From positions 1-18,157 of the forward strand of contig JAHJAL010000135.1 in NCBI GenBank assembly GCA_018814055.1: DNA of 18,157 nt. The letters run 5' to 3'. Source of the stretch: Patescibacteria group bacterium (GTDB lineage: Bacteria; Patescibacteriota; JAHJAL01). Below the pieces are notes generated by a model. That model was not told the origin of the DNA, did no database searches, and worked only from the letters and a program-made list of their open reading frames with translations. This document shows, piece by piece, positions 13,426 to 18,157 of the stretch (the stretch's first letter is position 1; each line of letters opens with the position of its first letter). The translations under genes were made by a program, and so were the position numbers.

Positions 13426-16400
13426 ATGGTGAATAATATGTTTACAAAAATCAAGAATTTCTTGGGGAAAATGCCCAAGAAGGCAAGGTCATTTGTAATT
13501 GGAATGTTGGCGATGGGAATGTTGATGCCGGCAGTTTTGCCCGGATTGGCTTCTGCTGATATTGCTCCTCCTGTTGGCCCACCACATTTCAATGACAATC
13601 CGGGTGAGTTGCATGACACTTATATGGTGGACAATCGCACTCAGGATCCAAATAATTACGGGAAGACCAAAGTGGTAGCACCTGGTGATATTGTGTCACT
13701 GAGAGTGTATATCCATAATGATCAGCCAAATAGTGTAGCTAGGGATACAAATGTATCTGCTACTTTGGATACACAGAATTATGTCCAGAGATTTAGTTCT
13801 ACTGGTACTATCTACTCAGCTGACGCAGTGCCATCAAGCGTGTCTGATAGTGTGACTATAACAGCCAATGAGCCAGTTCGATTGCAATATATTGACGGTT
13901 CAACACGTCACTATTGGTATGACTTGGATGGTACAGAGCATTATGAAGTAAAGCCAGACACCGTATTAGACGGTGGAGTAAATATAGGTAATGTGCAAGG
14001 TTGCTGGGAATATGTGCGATACGTCATATTCCGAGTTGAGGTTCAAGCCGAGCCGGTGCAACCTGCTGATTTGGATATAACCAAAAATGTTCGCAATACT
14101 GAGAGTCAAACATTGTTTGCTGATCAGACTAATGCTGAGCATGGCGATCGAATGGAGTTTGTGATCAGATCAAGCAATACTGGTGGTGAAAATGCCAATG
14201 AGGTGAGAGTCAGAGACGTCTTGCCTAGTGGTTTGGAATATGTAGCCAATACCACACGAATCCGTCGTGGGCAGTTGGAAACTCCGGTCAATGACAGTCA
14301 AGATAGCCTATTTGATGCTGATGGTGTGATGGTCGGCATGATTGAGCCAGACCAGTACGCTGAAGTATTATTTATGGCTGATGTAGATAATAGTGCGGCT
14401 GGTACTTTGACCAATACTGGTTATACTAGCGCGAGCGGTATTGTTGAGATTAGTGATACAGCTAGAGTAGTTGTTGAAGCTCCTGGTGAGCCTGTCTTGG
14501 CAATTGCCAAGACTGTTGGAGTCGGGGAGGACACTATTAGCTTTAGTGAAAATGTTGAAGTCAATGAGGGTGACGTAGTTCGCTTTCATCTAGATATCGG
14601 TAACACTGGTGGCGCCACTGCTAGTGAAGTAATGGTGCAGGACGTATTGCCAAGTGGATTGGAATATATCGACGGCAGTACTGAACGGTGGGATGTGACT
14701 GGCAATAGTGATGTCTCTGATGACATCGTCGGTGATGGGGCGAGCTTGGGTGACCTGGTGGCTCCAACTGATGCTGATGGCGCTGTTTATAACGTTGATG
14801 TATATTTCAATGCAACTGTGACAGCTACTACCGCTGGAGTGTTGACCAATACTGGTCGCACCTGGGCTACTAGTTTGGATCCGGTGGAAGATACAGCGAC
14901 TGTAAGCGTAGAGGATGAGCCGACTGATCCAAATTTGAATGTAGAAAAAATGGTTTCCTTGGGCGAAGATAGCAACAACTTTGAGGAAAGTGTTGAGGCC
15001 GAGGAAGACGGTATAGTTCGATACCGAGTAGTGGTCAGTAATACCGGCGGATCTACTGCCCAGAACGTAGTTTTGACTGATGAATTGCCAAATGGTTTGG
15101 AGTATACCGGTGAGGTTTCTCCAGATACTTATGATATAGATGACTTGGAGAGTCCCGGTCTGGAACTAGGTGATTTGGATCCTGATGAAGAAGTGACTGT
15201 ATACTTCCATGCCAGAGTAACTACCAATGACGAAGAAACTTTGGTCAATGTAGCTACAGCTGACGCGGATAACGCTGATCCAGATGAGGATCGCGCAGAA
15301 GTGTTGGCCAATAGAGACAATGACGCAACTTTGGATATCCAGAAAACTGTCGCTAGAGGTGAAAACAGCCGTAACTTTTATGAATCAGTTGAGGCATATG
15401 AGGACGATATTGTCCGCTTTCGATTGATCGTAGAAAACGATGGTGACAATGTGGCAGACGATGTGGAGATCTGGGATGAGCTACCAAGTGGATTAAATTA
15501 TGTATCAAATTCAACTATAGTCGATGACGAGGATTGGGATGATGACGATGGTGTTGTCACTTCCAGTGGAATTGGCGTGGGTGATTTGGATCTGGGCGAG
15601 GAAGTGGAAGTTGTCTTCAATGCTCGAGTGACTGAGAATGATGAAAGAGATTTAGCCAACTTTGGCTTCGCAGCCGCTACCAATGCCCGGGAAGTGGATG
15701 ATGAAGCAACTGTAGAAGTAAAAGTCAATGGTGGTGATGATCCATATCTAAGTATAGAAAAAAGTGTTGATGATAGTTCAGTTGAGCCGGGTCAAGAGAT
15801 TCGCTACACTATCCGAGTAGAAAATACCGGTGATGGTGACGCGACTGATGTGACAATTACTGACCGATTGCCAAGCCGCATTCGTGCATATGAAGATACT
15901 TTGGACATCAATAGTGATGGCCGAGTAGAAGACGATGATTTGTGGGGCGATGGAGTGGTAGTTGATCGATTGGAGCCGGGTGAGACAGTAGTTATCCGAT
16001 ATGATGCCAGAGTAGACAGTGATGCTACTCCCGGAGCTGATTATGAAAACACAGCCGTGGCTCGTGACGACGAAGGTGATCGAGCTGAAGATGAGGCAGT
16101 GGTGACGGTCCGTGATGATCAAGCTTATTTGAGTATCACCAAGGAAGTAAACAAAACCAGTGCCGCTACCGGTGATCGTTTGAAATATACTATTACCGTT
16201 ACCAATACCGGTGACGAAGATGCCACCAATGTTCGAATAACCGATGATTTCCCGATCAGATATCTGGAATATATCGAAGATTCAATGGAAATTGATGGGC
16301 GATATATTACCGAAGATGATCAATATGAATTATTTGACAGCAGTGGTATCAGAGCTAGTCGGCTGCGACCGGATGAGGAGATTGTGATAACTTTTGAAGC

Positions 16401-17088
16401 CGAAGTGCTAAAAAATGTCAACAATGGCACGGTTATCGACAACGAAGCGGAAGCTCGTGCTGATGGTGGCCTGAGGGATGATGATATCGCTACTACCAGA
16501 ATTCAAGGTGGAAATGTACAAGAACCAAGTGTTGAATTGATCAAATTGGTAAAAAATATCACCAAAAACGATGCCAGCTATAGTACTTCCACAACCGCTA
16601 ATCCCGGGAATGTGGTTGAATACAAAGTTACTTTGACCAACAATGGTGATGAAACTTTGTCCAATGTCAGACTGTATGACTCTTTGCCGGCAGATATGAA
16701 CTATCTGGGTGGTACAGCCAAGGTTTGGCTTAATGGTGCTGAGCTGGGCGGGGATTGGAACGGATTGGTAGAATCAAATGGTATTGGATTGCCGGAATTG
16801 AAGCCGGGTGACGTGATATCTGTTTATTTCCAGGTCAAATCCAAGACTTCGATTGCCGACAATACCACTTTGGTAAATACTATTCGAACCAGTATTCCTG
16901 CTATGACTGATATTGATAAGTCAGCGTCAGCCAGCGTCCGGTTTGAAACTGAAGATGTTCCTGTACCGGGACCAAAAAATCTACCTGATACTGGTACGGA
17001 AACCGCGGTTGGTGTGTTTATGTTTATTGGTCTTTCATCTTTGGCTTGGTTTATCAAAGAGAAATTGATGCTAGCCAGAATGATGTAA
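13426..17088 (+). CDS. LPDTG-anchored surface protein with seven DUF11 repeats
   Basis: 1220 aa. A signal peptide lies at the N-terminus (KIKNFLGKMPKKARSFVIG, then a hydrophobic core, ending ASAD near residue 45). Residues about 46-212 form a unique N-terminal beta domain with the PGDIVSLRVYIHN motif. Seven tandem DUF11-type domains begin near residues 216, 358, 504, 636, 775, 902 and 1036. Each shows L-x-I-x-K, then V-x-x-x-N-T/D-G, then D-x-L-P-S/N-G-L-x-Y, and a closing N-x-A/G-x-A strand. The C-terminus has PVPGPKNLPDTG (Leu1186 onward), a hydrophobic span and KEK, a sortase-type anchor. The protein is strongly acidic. DUF11 domains are Ig-like stalk modules, so this is probably a fibrous surface adhesin. 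No sortase gene lies in the window. ATG 13438 is an alternative start; neither has a Shine-Dalgarno. It ends at a bidirectional terminator. Confidence 0.93.
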   Translation: MVNNMFTKIKNFLGKMPKKARSFVIGMLAMGMLMPAVLPGLASADIAPPVGPPHFNDNPGELHDTYMVDNRTQDPNNYGKTKVVAPGDIVSLRVYIHNDQPNSVARDTNVSATLDTQNYVQRFSSTGTIYSADAVPSSVSDSVTITANEPVRLQYIDGSTRHYWYDLDGTEHYEVKPDTVLDGGVNIGNVQGCWEYVRYVIFRVEVQAEPVQPADLDITKNVRNTESQTLFADQTNAEHGDRMEFVIRSSNTGGENANEVRVRDVLPSGLEYVANTTRIRRGQLETPVNDSQDSLFDADGVMVGMIEPDQYAEVLFMADVDNSAAGTLTNTGYTSASGIVEISDTARVVVEAPGEPVLAIAKTVGVGEDTISFSENVEVNEGDVVRFHLDIGNTGGATASEVMVQDVLPSGLEYIDGSTERWDVTGNSDVSDDIVGDGASLGDLVAPTDADGAVYNVDVYFNATVTATTAGVLTNTGRTWATSLDPVEDTATVSVEDEPTDPNLNVEKMVSLGEDSNNFEESVEAEEDGIVRYRVVVSNTGGSTAQNVVLTDELPNGLEYTGEVSPDTYDIDDLESPGLELGDLDPDEEVTVYFHARVTTNDEETLVNVATADADNADPDEDRAEVLANRDNDATLDIQKTVARGENSRNFYESVEAYEDDIVRFRLIVENDGDNVADDVEIWDELPSGLNYVSNSTIVDDEDWDDDDGVVTSSGIGVGDLDLGEEVEVVFNARVTENDERDLANFGFAAATNAREVDDEATVEVKVNGGDDPYLSIEKSVDDSSVEPGQEIRYTIRVENTGDGDATDVTITDRLPSRIRAYEDTLDINSDGRVEDDDLWGDGVVVDRLEPGETVVIRYDARVDSDATPGADYENTAVARDDEGDRAEDEAVVTVRDDQAYLSITKEVNKTSAATGDRLKYTITVTNTGDEDATNVRITDDFPIRYLEYIEDSMEIDGRYITEDDQYELFDSSGIRASRLRPDEEIVITFEAEVLKNVNNGTVIDNEAEARADGGLRDDDIATTRIQGGNVQEPSVELIKLVKNITKNDASYSTSTTANPGNVVEYKVTLTNNGDETLSNVRLYDSLPADMNYLGGTAKVWLNGAELGGDWNGLVESNGIGLPELKPGDVISVYFQVKSKTSIADNTTLVNTIRTSIPAMTDIDKSASASVRFETEDVPVPGPKNLPDTGTETAVGVFMFIGLSSLAWFIKEKLMLARMM

Positions 17089-17110
17089 TAGCAGATTGTC
17101 ACAATAATAC

Positions 17111-17142
17111 AAAAGAACCTTTGATATCAGAGGTTCTTTTTT
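17111..17142. terminator. Bidirectional terminator between convergent genes
   Basis: AAAAGAACCT (17111-17120) and AGGTTCTTTT (17131-17140) pair perfectly around TTGATATCAG, followed by further T. It separates the surface-protein gene (plus) from the small coiled-coil gene (minus). Confidence 0.85.
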
Positions 17143-17157
17143 GTTGCATATTCTTTT

Positions 17158-17595
17158 TTATACATCAAGTTTGATTGTCTGTTCTATGTTGTTGACACGA
17201 TGGGCAAGTAAATCAAAATCTTCTTGGGCCACATAGTCATCTAGTCGAATTTTGATCGAGTTGACGGTGGTTTTGATATTGGTAAGTTTTTTATCTGTCT
17301 GCTTCATAGAGAAGTCAATATTGTCCAATCTATTTTCTATATTATTAATCCTGACTCCATGCTTGTCAATTTTTTCTTTAATTTTTGTTCTATCTTGTTG
17401 TGCATTTTCGAATCCATTCAAAGTAGCTGCCGCTAGTTTACCAACTTCCGTTTCAATTTTTTGTTCGATTCTAGTAAATTTTTGATCAATTTTAATGAAT
17501 TGCTGATCAATTCCAGTGAATTTTTGGTTAGTTTTTTGAGATTCCTGTTTTATTAGATCGGCGAGGTCTTGATTGGTTATTTCTTTTTTGTTCAT
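17158..17595 (-). CDS. Small coiled-coil protein of unknown function
   Basis: 145 aa. It starts MNKKEITNQDLADLIKQ, then repeats of the type F-x-x-I/D-D-x-x-F (KFTGIDQQFIKIDQKFTRIEQKIE, about residues 25-48), then a long amphipathic region: IDKHGVRINNIENRLDNIDFSMKQTDKKLTNIKTTVNSIKIRLDD. This is a continuous coiled coil, with a final YVAQEDFDLLAHRVNNIEQTI segment as found in many CPR hypothetical proteins. The ATG follows GGAG with a 7-nt gap. A TATAAT lies upstream on the minus strand (17631-17626). It is similar in layout to the gene at 12810-13130 and divergent from prfB. No function is known. Confidence 0.8.
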   Translation of the reverse strand: MNKKEITNQDLADLIKQESQKTNQKFTGIDQQFIKIDQKFTRIEQKIETEVGKLAAATLNGFENAQQDRTKIKEKIDKHGVRINNIENRLDNIDFSMKQTDKKLTNIKTTVNSIKIRLDDYVAQEDFDLLAHRVNNIEQTIKLDV

Positions 17596-17693
17596 GATTG
17601 GACTCCAAAAAAAGTGTCTAAATTAATTATATACTATCAAGGTGATATTAAGTTTGACTTAAGAAGATATTAAATGTTTATCAATGTTTTTCG

Positions 17694-17702
17694 TGATATA
17701 AT
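17694..17702 (+). promoter_or_regulatory. Extended -10 promoter of prfB
   Basis: TGA-TATAAT (17694-17702) is a perfect extended -10 without a strong -35. Transcription would begin near 17709, leaving a leader of about 18 nt before the ATG at 17727. Confidence 0.55.
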
Positions 17703-17726
17703 TATATGAGAAAATAACATGATTTT

Positions 17727-18157
17727 ATGTTACACGAATTAGAGAAAAAAATTAAAGTATTACGAGAAGAGATCATCAAAAATAAGGAGTATCTTTGACG
17801 GTACTGGAATAGAATTAGAGATAGGGAAATTGGAGGGTTTGACGACAGCGGAGGATTTCTGGCAGGACAAGGACCAAGCGCAGGAAATATATGATTCAAT
17901 ATCAGCCAAGAAAAAAAGGATAGCGACTTGGCAGGATTTGTATCAGAGGGGGAATGATTTGGATGAATTAGTAGGATTGATGCATGAAAATGGTGATGAG
18001 AAGGAGATAAAACAGTTGGAGAAGGATTGCGATGTTTTGAATAAGGATTTTGGTAAAGCGGAAGTTGAGTTGCTGCTTATCGGTGAGTATGATCAAATGA
18101 ACGCGTTTTTGTCTATACATTCGGGGACGGGTGGGGTGGATGCGCAGGATTGGGCGG
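17727..18157 (+). CDS. prfB: Peptide chain release factor 2, 5' part, with programmed +1 frameshift
   Basis: Translation begins at ATG 17727 with MLHELEKKIKVLREEI and reaches CTT TGA C at 17793-17799. Skipping one base moves to the frame that reads DGTGIELEIGKLEGLTTAEDFWQDKDQAQEIYDS and onward through GEYDQMNAFLSIHSGTGGVDAQDWA to the window edge. TAEDFW-x-D-x-x-x-A-Q and the GTGGVDAQDW block (GAGGTEAQDW in most RF2 proteins) identify RF2. About 143 residues are seen; the SPF and GGQ motifs lie beyond the window. RF2 ends translation at UGA and UAA. The first 23 codons before the shift are the usual length. There is no Shine-Dalgarno at the start. The gene shows that UGA is a stop in this organism. 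Confidence 0.96.
17784..17799 (+). promoter_or_regulatory. RF2 programmed +1 frameshift site
   Basis: AAGGAG (17784-17789), TAT, CTT, TGA, C: an internal Shine-Dalgarno three bases before the CTT slip codon, followed by the UGA stop and C. It matches the layout of the Escherichia coli site. Low RF2 slows termination at UGA and promotes the +1 shift, giving autoregulation. Confidence 0.95.

Noticed and set aside
14368..16122. Several antisense frames inside the DUF11 gene
   Set aside because: They have Ser/Thr-rich compositions from reversed Asp/Glu/Val codons; the sense strand is clearly coding.
1..18157. CRISPR arrays, tRNA or rRNA genes, transposases
   Set aside because: Gaps between genes are short and show no repeat-spacer pattern, cloverleaf or conserved rRNA sequence. 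No frame resembles a transposase or integrase.

Overview
The window reads as AT-rich bacterial DNA using the standard bacterial code. UGA is a genuine stop, because a release-factor-2 gene with its classical UGA frameshift site closes the window. The gene mix suggests a Patescibacteria/CPR (Parcubacteria-like) genome: a helicase-associated PD-(D/E)XK nuclease domain, small Phd/RelE and AbiE toxin-antitoxin modules, short coiled-coil hypothetical proteins, several secreted proteins of unknown family, and a large DUF11-repeat surface protein with a C-terminal LPDTG anchor. This placement is inferred from gene content, not from a marker-gene phylogeny.

Layout. 1-702: 3' end of a UvrD/AddB-type helicase-nuclease gene, broken by an in-frame TAG. 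703-1561: a Phd/RelE-type toxin-antitoxin pair with its own promoter and a palindromic operator, flanked by inverted copies of a 12-bp repeat. 1562-3729: an acidic, membrane-anchored or secreted protein split by an apparent -1 frameshift, with a Ca-binding-like motif and a C-terminal peptide repeat. 3969-5986: two secreted proteins of unknown family in a translationally coupled pair, closed by a strong terminator. 6238-6681: remnant of a secreted protein resembling the N-terminus of the large surface protein; its 3' end runs antisense into the next gene. 6583-7875 (minus): a putative HExxH metalloprotease, divergent from an ankyrin-repeat protein (8000-8941). 9009-10476 (minus): AbiEii/AbiEi toxin-antitoxin operon with a clear promoter and a perfect inverted repeat as likely operator. 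10632-12677: a long coiled-coil protein with a possible degenerate nuclease-like C-terminus, divergent from abiE. 12810-13130 and 17158-17595 (minus): two small coiled-coil proteins. 13426-17088: the LPDTG-anchored DUF11 protein. 17727-end: prfB (5' part).

Five of the reading frames encode exported or surface proteins (1562-3729, 3969-5069, 5069-5986, 6238-6681, 13426-17088), so much of the window is devoted to the cell envelope and outside contact. Two toxin-antitoxin modules and a decayed helicase gene are interspersed. Signals of decay and rearrangement (nonsense codon, frameshift, truncated paralogue, short dispersed repeats) cluster in the first 6.7 kb. Three hairpins share an AGACG/CGTCT stem, two of them nearly identical terminators. 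No tRNA, rRNA, CRISPR array or recognisable transposase was seen.
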